Source: an uncultured Flavobacteriales bacterium (GTDB lineage Bacteria; Bacteroidota; Bacteroidia; Flavobacteriales_E; Vicingaceae). Taken from it: DNA of 64,000 nucleotides. Location of the stretch: the NCBI GenBank assembly GCA_913056345.1, contig CAJXMH010000002.1, forward strand, positions 117,273 to 181,272, written 5' to 3'. This document shows positions 43,609 to 51,756 of the stretch, in pieces (the stretch's first letter is position 1; the number at the start of each line of letters is the position of its first letter). Both the position numbers and the translations under genes were made by a program. The notes under the pieces were generated by a model, which did no database searches, was not told the origin of the DNA, and worked only from the letters and a program-made list of their open reading frames with translations.

Positions 43609-44966
43609 GCTTGTTTAACTAGATCTTTTCCCCAATCGTCTAGCTTAATTCCATCAAAATTACCTGAGGTCATTAGTAGAATAACGCAGTCTTTCAAGTC
43701 CTGATTTTCTAGCCAATTTTTTACATGAGCTGAAGCATTTGACACTTCTACCTTTGAGGGTTTAAAAGCATCTTTAACTTGCTTTTCTTGAATCATGGCT
43801 AAGCCTTTATGCTCAATCGCCTGCGGATTATAATAAACTAAGGCTTTGTCAGCAGCAGACATGCATCCACTGTATTGGTCGAGGAATTTGGCATTTAAGC
43901 TGCTAAAGGTATGTAGCTCCATAATGGCAATTAGCTTACGCCCTTTGAATTGAGCTTTTACCGCCTCAGTAGTGGCTTTTAGTTTTGAGGGCGAGTGGGC
44001 ATAATCTTTGAAAACGATACAGTTTTCACCTTCAGCAATTTTCTCTAATCGCTTTGCTGCTCCTTTAAAGGATTGTATGTGTTTGTAAAAAGTGTTTTTA
44101 TCAACACCTGCTGCAAGACATAGGTGTTTAGCAGCTTCTACATTTTGCAAATTATGTTTACCAAATACGTGAATCGGATACTCTTCTGCTTCGTGCAAAA
44201 GGTAGGTTGATTCACTCTTTAATTTAGAAGGATGCTCTTTGTAGGGGATTAGCTTAAGTGAGTTTTTGGCCTCATTTGCCAGTTGTACTAATGCTTTATC
44301 GTCTTGGTAATAAATAAGTTCAGCACCATCTTCTAAACTGTTGATGTATTCTTTAAACTGCTCTAAGTAATTCTTAAAAGTTGGGAAAACATTGATATGA
44401 TCCCAAGCTATACCACTGATTACAGTGTATTGGGGTTTGTACCAAAAGAATTTGGGGCGCCTGTCTATTGGAGATGATAAATATTCATCGCCTTCTATGA
44501 TGATAAGTGGGGCATCACTCAATTTTACCATGGTATCAAAGCCCTCTAACTGAGCACCGACCATGTAGTCAAAGTCGATATTGGCTTGCTTCAAAACATG
44601 CATGACCATAGAAGTAATGGATGTTTTTCCATGGCTACCTGCTATCACCAACCTTTTCTTCTCTTTCGATTGCTCAAAAATGTATTCAGGGTAGGAGTAA
44701 ATCTTTAAACCAAGTTCCTGGGCTCTTTTGAGCTCAGGGTTATCAGGTTTAGCATGCATCCCCAATATGATCGCATCATAACTTTGATCGATCTGATCGG
44801 CATTCCATCCTATTTTTTCAGGAAGTAAGCCATAGCGTGCTAGTCGACTCTTTGAAGGTTCAAAAACTTCATCATCAGAACCGCTTACTTGGTAGCCTTT
44901 TTTATGGAGCGCAATAGCCATATTGTGCATCGCACTTCCTCCTATAGCGATAAAATGAACTTTCAT
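43605..44966 (-). CDS. mpl: UDP-N-acetylmuramate:L-Ala-gamma-D-Glu-meso-DAP ligase (Mpl)
   Basis: 453 residues. 'HFIAIGGSAMHNMAIALHKKGYQVSGSD' is the MurC/Mpl N-terminal UDP-binding loop; 'VIAGSHGKTSITSMVMHVL' is the ATP loop (GSHGKT 110-115), and 'HSPSKLKATTEAV' and 'VLLMTSGNFDGI' are in the C-terminal domain. Mpl reattaches recycled murein tripeptide to UDP-MurNAc. The start 'MKVHFIAIGGSAMHNMA' and length separate it from MurC; I rate Mpl over MurC because of 'GSAMHNMAIAL' and the short C-terminus. Confidence 0.88.
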   Translation of the reverse strand: MKVHFIAIGGSAMHNMAIALHKKGYQVSGSDDEVFEPSKSRLARYGLLPEKIGWNADQIDQSYDAIILGMHAKPDNPELKRAQELGLKIYSYPEYIFEQSKEKKRLVIAGSHGKTSITSMVMHVLKQANIDFDYMVGAQLEGFDTMVKLSDAPLIIIEGDEYLSSPIDRRPKFFWYKPQYTVISGIAWDHINVFPTFKNYLEQFKEYINSLEDGAELIYYQDDKALVQLANEAKNSLKLIPYKEHPSKLKSESTYLLHEAEEYPIHVFGKHNLQNVEAAKHLCLAAGVDKNTFYKHIQSFKGAAKRLEKIAEGENCIVFKDYAHSPSKLKATTEAVKAQFKGRKLIAIMELHTFSSLNAKFLDQYSGCMSAADKALVYYNPQAIEHKGLAMIQEKQVKDAFKPSKVEVSNASAHVKNWLENQDLKDCVILLMTSGNFDGIKLDDWGKDLVKQA

Positions 44967-45069
44967 TGAAATTCTTTTAGACCTTAAAACTATTGAATAT
45001 TGACGGCTCTTTGAAAAGAATGAGCTCAGGTTATCAACTAGAAGAGATGTAAAACTACTTTGGTCTAAT

Positions 45070-46317
45070 TTAATGTATTATTTGAATCGCTTTTTCGTGA
45101 CTGATAGAAACGTTCGGCACACCATCACGTTCTTTGATATAGCCAACAACACATACCCTTTTGTCTACTAACTCTACATCAGGCTGATAACTAAAGTTAG
45201 TGAGATTAGAACTCCAAATATTAATGGAGAAAACAGTTCTTGGAAACTGTTTGTCAAGGTTTAAGAAAACATTTCCTTTACTACTTCGGTAAGCACTCAC
45301 AACAGTACCGCAAATCTCTTTCTTCATGCCAATAAACTCCTTTGCAACTTCCGTATTAAATTGGTTTTTATTTAAGCTAGAAAAAGGGATGGGAGTAATA
45401 TCACCCGATTCTAAAGGAAAGAAAGTAAAAAATTCATTTTGTTGTTCTACTTTTTCTTGAATTGCTGAATCAAGCAAGGGAAAAAAGTTAAGGCCGCTTA
45501 GCTTTTCCACGCTGTCAACGGCTAAAGAGTAGAAAGAGAGTTCAGATTCGCATTTTTGATGTGGAAGAAAGAAGCCGATTGCCCTCTTTTTTTTAACATC
45601 GAGCATAACTTTATAATAATGTTTAGGTATTGATAGCTTATTTAAACTTCTTTCTACTTTTGGTAAATCATCAACTAATATTGGACCTGTTACGACTAAC
45701 AGAGGATTAGAAGTTCTAATTACATAGGAACGAACCAAACTTTCTAAACTGGCCCAAATTTCACGGTTAAACTCCGCTAGTTGAGGTGACATGTTGCTGT
45801 AGTAAAAGCTTTCACTTAAGGCTTTTTTACTCCATCTAAAATCGGCACTTGGTGCCAAGTGACCTCGATCGTAACCAAAACCGTCGTATCTTGTTTCTCC
45901 ATTTTCTTCATAAGTCAAAAAGTAATCTGCTTCTACTGCCGAACCACTGACAATATTGCTATCAATTCTAAAATCATTACTTCTGCCAACTGCTCCATCT
46001 GCAACTTTGGGTGAAATTTGATGCATAACCCATCTCGCTTGCTCATGCTCCTCGGCGTATTCTAAAGCCATGGCCGAGTAACGGTAAACTTTCTGATCGG
46101 TTTCGTGTACCGGATAGCCAATTTTATCAAAAGTATGTTGAATGAGTTCAAACTCTAAACTTTCTAGAGAGTCGTTCAAAATGTTTTTCAAGCTATCAAG
46201 CTTGAGTAATTTTTCTTGTAGTATGGCTTTTTTTTGTTGGACTGAAATAAGCTGTGCATCAATTTTGCCGTAGAAGAGGATAAGAAAAAGTATTAAAAGA
46301 ACAGATAATCTAAACAT
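45070..46317 (-). CDS. Exported DNA/RNA non-specific endonuclease with C-terminal OB-like domain
   Basis: 415 residues. Residues 1-21 form a signal peptide ending KIDAQ. The nuclease domain shows 'GYDRGHLAPSADF' with catalytic D-R-G-H (150-153) and 'EFNREIWASLE' with the metal Asn (N184). A linker (about 290-320) leads to a C-terminal domain of about 90 residues with alternating strands ('CGTVVSAYRSSKGNVFLNLD', 'RVCVVGYIKERDGVPNVSISH') that looks like an OB fold. The protein probably acts outside the inner membrane on nucleic acid. It is a lone minus-strand gene. Confidence 0.9.
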   Translation of the reverse strand: MFRLSVLLILFLILFYGKIDAQLISVQQKKAILQEKLLKLDSLKNILNDSLESLEFELIQHTFDKIGYPVHETDQKVYRYSAMALEYAEEHEQARWVMHQISPKVADGAVGRSNDFRIDSNIVSGSAVEADYFLTYEENGETRYDGFGYDRGHLAPSADFRWSKKALSESFYYSNMSPQLAEFNREIWASLESLVRSYVIRTSNPLLVVTGPILVDDLPKVERSLNKLSIPKHYYKVMLDVKKKRAIGFFLPHQKCESELSFYSLAVDSVEKLSGLNFFPLLDSAIQEKVEQQNEFFTFFPLESGDITPIPFSSLNKNQFNTEVAKEFIGMKKEICGTVVSAYRSSKGNVFLNLDKQFPRTVFSINIWSSNLTNFSYQPDVELVDKRVCVVGYIKERDGVPNVSISHEKAIQIIH

Positions 46318-46382
46318 AGATACAAAATAACTGCACTTAAGTTGAGTTTGATTTAACTAAGCGTTAGTATTCTGCAAAGTTT

Positions 46383-46414
46383 AAAAAAAAGGTGCCATAC
46401 TTGACACCTTTTTT
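46383..46414 (-). terminator. Bidirectional-type hairpin terminator downstream of the LDH/MDH-like gene
   Basis: Stem GGTG (46391-46394) with CACC (46405-46408), an inner CA/TG pair and a C-A mismatch, flanked by eight A (46383-46390) and six T (46409-46414). On the minus strand the T-run after it makes it a terminator for the gene ending at 46598. Confidence 0.7.
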
Positions 46415-46597
46415 CTTTGCGTGCTGCAGTAAATGCAGATTTTTTAATTCTAGATTAATTACTTTCAAAAACCTGATTTTTAATCATTAATTAAAGCTTT
46501 CCATTTATTTTGCATTTACGCGTTGTGCAAGGCTTCTTAGCTTGAAATAAGCCGAATATTCACCTATATGGTAAGTTAAAAGTCGTAGAAACCCTCT

Positions 46598-47521
46598 CTA
46601 ATGGTGGTCAAGAGCTTTTAAGCATGAGCTAAGTTGGTCAGCACTTTTTTGAATCAATCTTCTTTCAGCTTTATTGGGCTCATAGTTTTCACTTACAAAA
46701 ACTCCGTTCAGACTGATATCAGCATATAAACTTAAAGCCAAGTTCTTTTTGTTGAGGAAGCTCCAAATTGGAGGAGTGAAAGTGCTAACTGCTAGTTGAA
46801 CCACTTCTTCTGAATAAACCGCTTCAAACAATTTGATCGCGCAAAAGCTCACCCCATATAGCGTAGCATCTTGAGTTTGTTTGATTTCATCAGCCGCCTT
46901 TTTTACTTTTTCTAATAATTCAATTAAACGATTTTCTTGAATCTTCTCTACCAAGGGCTGATTATCTATACTTGAAAGCTGGCGGCTGACAAAAGAAGTA
47001 GATCCATGTTCGCCCAAAAGAATGGCATTTACCTTGCCAAATGATGAATTCTCTTTATTTATTAGGTGATTCATGCGAACTGAGTCTAGCATAGTACCGG
47101 TGCCAAAAACTTTGTTTTTTGGTAGCCGGGTTATACTTTGAGTTAAAGAGGTGATTAACTCAACAGGATTAGCCACAATTAAAATAAACGGCTCTTTTTT
47201 GAAGTTTATGCCTTCGAAAATGTCCTTTGTGATCTTTGCACTTTCTGCACATATTTCTAGTCTGGAAGCTCCTTTAGGAACACGACCTCCGGCGCAATGG
47301 AAGATGAAATCAGCTTCGTAAAAGTCCTCTTTTTGATTAAAGGTAAGTTGATGTAGATTATTCAATTCAGCTGCATGCTCAAGGTCGTTAAAGGCTCCTT
47401 TTACCTGTAAATCAGGATCAAGAATGTTGATCTCCAAAGAATGTCTAGTATGCTGCAACAACAAAGAACAGATCTGCTTTCCGGTATAGCCAAAGCCTAC
47501 AATACTTACCTTTAATTTCAT
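46598..47521 (-). CDS. Lactate/malate dehydrogenase family protein
   Basis: 307 residues. 'VSIVGFGYTGKQICSLL' is the NAD loop with D35 after it; 'HCAGGRVPKGASRLEI' has the substrate-loop Arg residues (R80, R87); 'GTGTMLDSVRMNHLI' has the substrate-binding Arg (R149); 'LLGEHGSTSFV' carries the catalytic His (H172). All active-site positions are kept, yet the protein does not read like the ordinary Bacteroidota malate dehydrogenase. The true hydroxyacid substrate is unknown. It is alone on its strand, divergent from the flavoprotein gene by 47 bp and ended by a hairpin. Confidence 0.85.
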   Translation of the reverse strand: MKLKVSIVGFGYTGKQICSLLLQHTRHSLEINILDPDLQVKGAFNDLEHAAELNNLHQLTFNQKEDFYEADFIFHCAGGRVPKGASRLEICAESAKITKDIFEGINFKKEPFILIVANPVELITSLTQSITRLPKNKVFGTGTMLDSVRMNHLINKENSSFGKVNAILLGEHGSTSFVSRQLSSIDNQPLVEKIQENRLIELLEKVKKAADEIKQTQDATLYGVSFCAIKLFEAVYSEEVVQLAVSTFTPPIWSFLNKKNLALSLYADISLNGVFVSENYEPNKAERRLIQKSADQLSSCLKALDHH

Positions 47522-47568
47522 GCTTTAAAGATAAAAGGGATAAATCAATTTGAATTAGCTTTGAGGGT

Positions 47569-48783
47569 ATGATTTACGAAGTAGTGATTATTGGGGGAGG
47601 AGCGGCAGGTTTTTTTGCTGCTATAAATCTGTCGCTAGCAGGAGAAAAAGTCCTCATTTTAGAGAAGAGCAATAAAGTGCTCAGCAAGGTAAAAGTCAGT
47701 GGTGGAGGTAGGTGTAATGTTACTCATGCATGTTTTGAACCAAGAGAACTGGCTGCCAATTACCCTAGAGGCGAAAAAGAGTTGCTTGGTCCCTTTCACC
47801 GTTTCTATACTTCAGATACCATTGAATGGTTTGCAGAAAGGGGAATAGAGCTAAAAATAGAGGAAGATGGCAGAATGTTTCCAATCACTGATTCCTCTCA
47901 AACGATTATTGATTGCTTCATCAAAGAGCAAGAAGAAAAGGGTATAAAATTGTGGAAGCAAGCAGAGGTTGTTAAGGTTGAGAAAGAGGGATTATTTAAG
48001 ATCACTTTAAAGGATGGGCAATTAATAGAAAGTAAACGCCTTGTCACAGCCACAGGTGGTGGCAATAAAGCCAAGCACTATGATTTTATTGAAGCTTTAG
48101 GTCATCACGTTTTATCTCCTATTCCATCCTTGTTTACTTTTAATTTAAAAGGACATGCAAGTAACGCTTTGATGGGTATTAGTCATGAAGCAACAGTTCA
48201 TTTAAAGGGTACAAATTTTGAAGCAAGTGGTCCGGTGCTGTTTACCCATTGGGGCATGAGTGGTCCGGCAATTCTAAAGTTATCTGCTCAAGCTGCAGCA
48301 TTTTTACATCAAAAGCACTATGAATTTGACTATGCAGTTTGTTGGCTCCCAAATGCTCAGAGGTTTATAAATGAACACCGAAAAGTATCGGCTGCCCAAA
48401 GTGTTTTATCTACCAAGCCAACCGATTTTACCAAACGCTTTTGGCTCTATCTTTTGGAAAGGGCAAAAATTGAACAGGAAAAGAACTGGGCAGATTTAAC
48501 AGCTTATGAAATGGAGCTTTTGAAGGCTGTATTGGAGGAGGATATTTATCATGCAAAAGGAAAAACTACCTTCAAAGAAGAGTTCGTTAGCTGCGGTGGT
48601 GTAGACCTCAAGGAAATCAATCCCAAAACCATGGAAAGCAAATTGTTGTCAGGTCTTTATTTCTGTGGGGAGGTAATGAATGTAGATGCCTTAACCGGCG
48701 GCTTTAATTTTCAAGCCGCGTGGACTACTGCATGGCTTGTTGCCCAAAAAATTAATCAGGAACTTGTTGAGGCAAAAGTGTAA
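47569..48783 (+). CDS. BaiN/HI0933 family NAD(P)/FAD-dependent oxidoreductase
   Basis: 404 residues. 'EVVIIGGGAAGFFAAINLSLAG' (GGGAAG) binds FAD, 'KSNKVLSKVKVSGGGRCNVTHA' is the family-specific motif of the HI0933/YhiN/BaiN group, and 'CGEVMNVDALTGGFNFQAAWTTAWL' is the C-terminal FAD region. These are flavoproteins of still uncertain substrate; BaiN reduces bile-acid intermediates in clostridia. Convergent with the gene at 48756 with a 28-bp overlap. Confidence 0.94.
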   Translation: MIYEVVIIGGGAAGFFAAINLSLAGEKVLILEKSNKVLSKVKVSGGGRCNVTHACFEPRELAANYPRGEKELLGPFHRFYTSDTIEWFAERGIELKIEEDGRMFPITDSSQTIIDCFIKEQEEKGIKLWKQAEVVKVEKEGLFKITLKDGQLIESKRLVTATGGGNKAKHYDFIEALGHHVLSPIPSLFTFNLKGHASNALMGISHEATVHLKGTNFEASGPVLFTHWGMSGPAILKLSAQAAAFLHQKHYEFDYAVCWLPNAQRFINEHRKVSAAQSVLSTKPTDFTKRFWLYLLERAKIEQEKNWADLTAYEMELLKAVLEEDIYHAKGKTTFKEEFVSCGGVDLKEINPKTMESKLLSGLYFCGEVMNVDALTGGFNFQAAWTTAWLVAQKINQELVEAKV

Positions 48784-49298
48784 CGATTCCTGAACCGCAC
48801 CTTTCCCTTTTCATCTAGTTCTTTCTGTTTCACTTTTTCATGCTTGGGACTCAGTTTTACATCTAAATAAATGGCCAAAGCGGTGGTACTGATTAAATAT
48901 GCAAGCATAAGTATTCCTTCTATGTTTGAGCTACCACCTTGGTAAAAAAATAGAAGAAGGAAGGCTATAAGTGCAAAACCATTTAATACATACAGGTAGA
49001 GATAGCTCTTAAGATTCCACTGTGAAAGCTTGTAAGTTATAAAGCCAAAGATTAACACAGATGAAATGCCCTGCAGCACAATTCCATAAAGGATAAAAAT
49101 AAGAAGCAGACCGATAAGGGCATATTGCGCCCAAGCATAGCGCCTTCTTAGCGCCATTTCGGGGTAGTTGCTGACAGTCTCAAATAGTTTATCCTGATTC
49201 GGAAATCTACCTTTCAAATCATTGAAAATAGTAGAGGAGGACTTTCCTTCTTTGTAGGCTTGTTTTACATTTCTCTGGAGTAAGTCTTTGTTTTTCAT
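48756..49298 (-). CDS. Hypothetical membrane protein
   Basis: 180 residues. The first 55 residues are soluble and basic ('LLQRNVKQAYKEGKSSSTIFNDLKGRFPN'), then three or four hydrophobic segments (about 58-77, 78-93, 100-118 and 128-145), and a charged tail 'SPKHEKVKQKELDEKGKVRFRNRYTF'. I do not recognise the family. The 3' end overlaps the flavoprotein gene by 28 bp on the other strand. Confidence 0.8.
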   Translation of the reverse strand: MKNKDLLQRNVKQAYKEGKSSSTIFNDLKGRFPNQDKLFETVSNYPEMALRRRYAWAQYALIGLLLIFILYGIVLQGISSVLIFGFITYKLSQWNLKSYLYLYVLNGFALIAFLLLFFYQGGSSNIEGILMLAYLISTTALAIYLDVKLSPKHEKVKQKELDEKGKVRFRNRYTFASTSS

Positions 49299-49336
49299 GG
49301 ATTAAAGATAAAAAAGAAAATATTTAAAAGTGAAGA

Positions 49337-49771
49337 TTAGCGTCTCCATTTCTTTTTCAAATAGCTCCAACCTCCGGTAGACCATAAAGCCCATAAGATC
49401 AGTATCGGCTGAAAAAATAAGCGCACTAAACGTTTCAAGTCTGTATCCAAGCCAAAAGCATCAATGCCATTGGTATATTGCGAGATATTTCCCGGAAAGA
49501 TCATGATATAAAACAGGGCTAAGGCTATTCCAACCTTAGCTTGCTGTTTAAAAAGGAAGATCATGGCTAAACCAAGGGTAATCTCTACCACACCCGAAGA
49601 TAGAACCACAAAATCCATAAGGGCTGGGTCATTGGGAAGCCAACGTGGGACTTGTGCTAAAAACTCTTCTCTTTGAAAACTTAGGTGACCAATGCCCGCC
49701 ATGGTCATAAAACCGCCCAGTAGGATTCGTGCTACCTTTTGTAAGGTGCTTTTATTGCTATTATCTTCCAT
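49337..49771 (-). CDS. DoxX-like membrane protein
   Basis: 144 residues from ATG 49771; a longer open frame to 49807 adds 12 residues without support. Four hydrophobic helices with 'ILLGGFMTMAGIGHLSFQREEFLAQVPRWLP' and 'SGVVEITLGLAMIF' match the DoxX/SURF4-like family. Such proteins sit in the inner membrane, sometimes tied to redox or sulfur metabolism. The gene is 38 bp from the hypothetical membrane gene, same strand. Confidence 0.85.
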   Translation of the reverse strand: MEDNSNKSTLQKVARILLGGFMTMAGIGHLSFQREEFLAQVPRWLPNDPALMDFVVLSSGVVEITLGLAMIFLFKQQAKVGIALALFYIMIFPGNISQYTNGIDAFGLDTDLKRLVRLFFQPILILWALWSTGGWSYLKKKWRR

Positions 49772-49909
49772 ATTGCTTGAAGTTATTGAAATGAAGGAGA
49801 ATAACAAAATTGGTTGGGAAATCAGCGTTTAATCTAAATTGGCTGAAAATGCTTTTAAATTTAGGTGATTGTAGGGGTAGGCTTGCCGTCTGCCTGCTTG
49901 CTGAAAGAA

Positions 49910-50155
49910 TTAAAGAAACCGCTTGTTAGCAAATGCCTTCCCTGAACCTGATTTGAGATATTTCTCAAATTTAAAAGCTTTGGTTTTGTCAGAAAATGCA
50001 ATATAGGTAACAAGTTCAAAAGGCAATCTTGATTTGGTATAATCAACTTCGCCACTTTTATGGGCCTTTAGTCGGTTTTCTAAGTTTGAAGTACAGCCAG
50101 TATATAACGTATTATCTGAACATCTTAGCAGGTAAACGATTTGAAAGTTTTTCAT
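49910..50155 (-). CDS. GIY-YIG domain nuclease-like protein
   Basis: 81 residues, the size of stand-alone GIY-YIG (UPF0213/YhbQ-like) proteins. 'QIVYLLRCSDNTLYTGCTSNLENRLKAHKSG' carries the Y-x..-Y-T-G core, the catalytic-type Arg (RLKAH) and, later, 'KAFKFEKYLKSGSG' the metal-binding Glu. An open extension in another frame downstream (to 49861) is not the gene. It lies beside the repeats that abut ssrA. Family members of this size in Bacteroidota are often found near tRNA or repeat regions; no cellular role is proven. Confidence 0.85.
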   Translation of the reverse strand: MKNFQIVYLLRCSDNTLYTGCTSNLENRLKAHKSGEVDYTKSRLPFELVTYIAFSDKTKAFKFEKYLKSGSGKAFANKRFL

Positions 50156-50206
50156 ATTATAAACTTACAAATCCAATTGTATTAATAGGAATGAAGCTTT
50201 CCACCT

Positions 50207-50607
50207 AAGCCCGGTTAGGTAACATACTTCTTTTGTAAAGTTTCGGTGAGGTGAAATCCTTCTTCGCTAAAGCTACGGAGGATAAATAAAAAAGCCCTGC
50301 TGCGCTAATGCTTACGCAAAAGCTACACAAGGCGAAGTTGGAGGTCTCCGCCGAAGCCCTGCCATCATTGTTGAGTAAGTGTTTTAATGAAAAATGGCCT
50401 GCTTCGCTTTTTTCGCTTATGCTCAAAAGTTAGTAAGTGTATAGGTGGAGGTCTCCGCCGAAGCCTGGTTAGGTAATATACTTCTTTTGTAAAGCTTCGG
50501 AGAGGTGAAATCCTTCTTCGCTAAAGCTACGGAGGATAAATAAAAAATGCCCTGCTTCGCTTTTTTCGATTATGCTCAAAAAGCTACGCAGGGCGAAGGT
50601 GGAGCCG
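50207..50607. repeat. Degenerate repeat units running into the tmRNA 3' end
   Basis: This gene-free stretch contains a near-duplicate of about 93 bp (50207-50299 and 50461-50554), which differs by about five changes, each copy starting AAGCC(C/T)GGTTAGGTAA and ending near GCCCTGC. A shorter piece (GGCCTGCTTCGCTTTTTTCG at 50397-50416) recurs at 50550-50569 with one change. GGAGGTCTCCGCCGAAGCC recurs near 50340 and 50447. The third unit ends GGCGAAGGTGGAG and merges with the ssrA acceptor sequence. The rest of the gap (50156-50206) holds nothing I can see. Confidence 0.75.
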
Positions 50608-50996
50608 GAGGGATTCGAACCCTCGTCCAAACGAGGAACTAATAAGCTTTCTACAGGCTTAGTAAAAGCTTGATTGTCGACACTAAGCCGGCCTTTTACA
50701 ACCTACTTAATGCTTAGCCTTTTAAGTTTCATGCACCTTGCAAGACAAAAGATGCACTATCTCAACATTCTGATACCTCGTAGCCAGGGAATTATTGAGC
50801 GGAACCCCTGCGAGATAGCTTGTCCTCCCGATCTTTCGGGATGGATTAGGTGTAACCTCTATCGAGTGTTACGCCGCAAGCGCATAGTTATTGTCGCCAT
50901 TTAGCGAAAGTTTAGCGTTGTGATTAACGAGCTACTCACTCAACGCTCGACCTGCTTACTTATCCATTCTGCCCGCTGTCGAAACCAGTCGGCCCC
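50600..50996 (-). ncRNA. ssrA: Transfer-messenger RNA (tmRNA)
   Basis: The 5' end GGGGCCG (50996-50990) pairs with the 3' strand CGGCTCC (50607-50601) to form the acceptor stem, discriminator A at 50600; the final CCA is not encoded (the genome reads CCT). 'GACTGGTTTCGAC' near the 5' end and the T-arm 'GGTTCGAATCC' with its flanking stem complete the tRNA-like part. The tag frame ends at 50869-50898 as GGC GAC AAT AAC TAT GCG CTT GCG GCG TAA, giving (A)GDNNYALAA, close to the GENNYALAA tag of Porphyromonas. Resume-codon assignment is by analogy. Confidence 0.95.
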
Positions 50997-51015
50997 ATAA
51001 AATAAAGAACTGATG

Positions 51016-51023
51016 CAAACTTA
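51016..51023 (-). promoter_or_regulatory. Putative -7 box for ssrA
   Basis: On the minus strand TAAGTTTG fits TAnnTTTG exactly, and its 3' end lies 20 bp before the mature tmRNA 5' end at 50996. A -33 TTG at 17-23 nt is not present, so only the -7 half is supported. Confidence 0.45.
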
Positions 51024-51065
51024 AGCAATCAAAAGGGCATAGTGTCTTTCAGCCTGTTAAGGATT

Positions 51066-51096
51066 AAAAAAACCTCACACTATTGGTGAGGTTTTT
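51066..51096 (-). terminator. Terminator hairpin after the nitroreductase gene
   Basis: Perfect 11-bp stem AAAAACCTCAC (51068-51078) with GTGAGGTTTTT (51086-51096) around a 7-nt loop; a run of seven T follows on the minus strand (from 51072 down). It ends the nitroreductase transcript, 17 bp after its stop, and separates it from ssrA. Confidence 0.85.
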
Positions 51097-51112
51097 CTGT
51101 TTTTAGAAGTGT

Positions 51113-51748
51113 TTAACGGACTTCAAATAGTGTATCTAAACTTTTACGGACTTTTGGAGCATCTTTGGTCTCATCTTCTTCAGAGCGGTATCCGATAGTA
51201 CATAAGACTGCTGCATTCAAGCCTTGTTCTTCTAAGCCGAGAATCTCATTTACTTTGGCAGGCTCGAAACCTTCCATAGGGCAGGCATCAATTTTCATTT
51301 CTCCACAGGCAGCTAGTAAGTTACCCAAAGCAATATACGTTTGCTTGGCAGTCCAGTTACTTTGAGCTTCTGGGCTTTGGTCTTTCCATTTACTGTAAAT
51401 AAAATCGCCGTAACCTTTAAGCTCTTTTGCCTCCATACCGAGCTTCTCTGCCTTTAAGTCTATGAATTCTTGGATATTTTCTTCCGTTACAGCTGTCTCG
51501 TTGCAAAAAACAAGTAGATGAGAAGCATCTGTGATCTGTGGCTGGTTCCAGGCGGCGGGTTTTAGCTGCTCTCTCAGCGCTTCGGCTTCAATAATCAGTA
51601 TTTTATATAGCTGCAAGCCATAAGAAGAGGCCGAAAGCTGAATGGCTTCTTTTAATTTTTCTAAGTCTTCTGCATTGACCTTTTTTGTAGGGTCAAATTT
51701 TTTGGTGGCATAACGCCACTTTAATCCTTCTATTAATTCCATTTTCAT
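51113..51748 (-). CDS. NfsB-like nitroreductase family NAD(P)H oxidoreductase
   Basis: 211 residues. 'LKWRYATKKFDPTKKVNAEDLEKLKEAIQLSASSYGLQLYKILII' is the N-terminal FMN-binding block of the NfsB group, and 'ACGEMKIDACPMEGFEPAKVNEILGLEEQGLNAAVLCTIGYRSEED' contains the central FMN loop. It should reduce quinones or nitro compounds using FMN. It is 8 bp after the pirin gene, so they are likely co-transcribed, a pairing often controlled by the adjacent AraC regulator. Confidence 0.93.
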   Translation of the reverse strand: MKMELIEGLKWRYATKKFDPTKKVNAEDLEKLKEAIQLSASSYGLQLYKILIIEAEALREQLKPAAWNQPQITDASHLLVFCNETAVTEENIQEFIDLKAEKLGMEAKELKGYGDFIYSKWKDQSPEAQSNWTAKQTYIALGNLLAACGEMKIDACPMEGFEPAKVNEILGLEEQGLNAAVLCTIGYRSEEDETKDAPKVRKSLDTLFEVR

Positions 51749-51756
51749 GTTTTGAT

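Noticed and set aside
49861..50055. A second reading frame overlapping the GIY-YIG gene
   Set aside because: It is an out-of-frame shadow; the GIY-YIG frame carries the motifs and ends at 49910.
50207..50600. Possible CRISPR array
   Set aside because: Repeat units are few, long (about 93 bp), unevenly spaced and unequal, without regular spacers or cas genes.
50600..50680. A tRNA gene suggested by the T-arm and acceptor sequence
   Set aside because: The matching acceptor strand is 390 bp away and the tag reading frame is between, so it is tmRNA.
50674..50904. Open reading frame of 76 codons on the plus strand
   Set aside because: It lies wholly antisense within ssrA and has no family resemblance.
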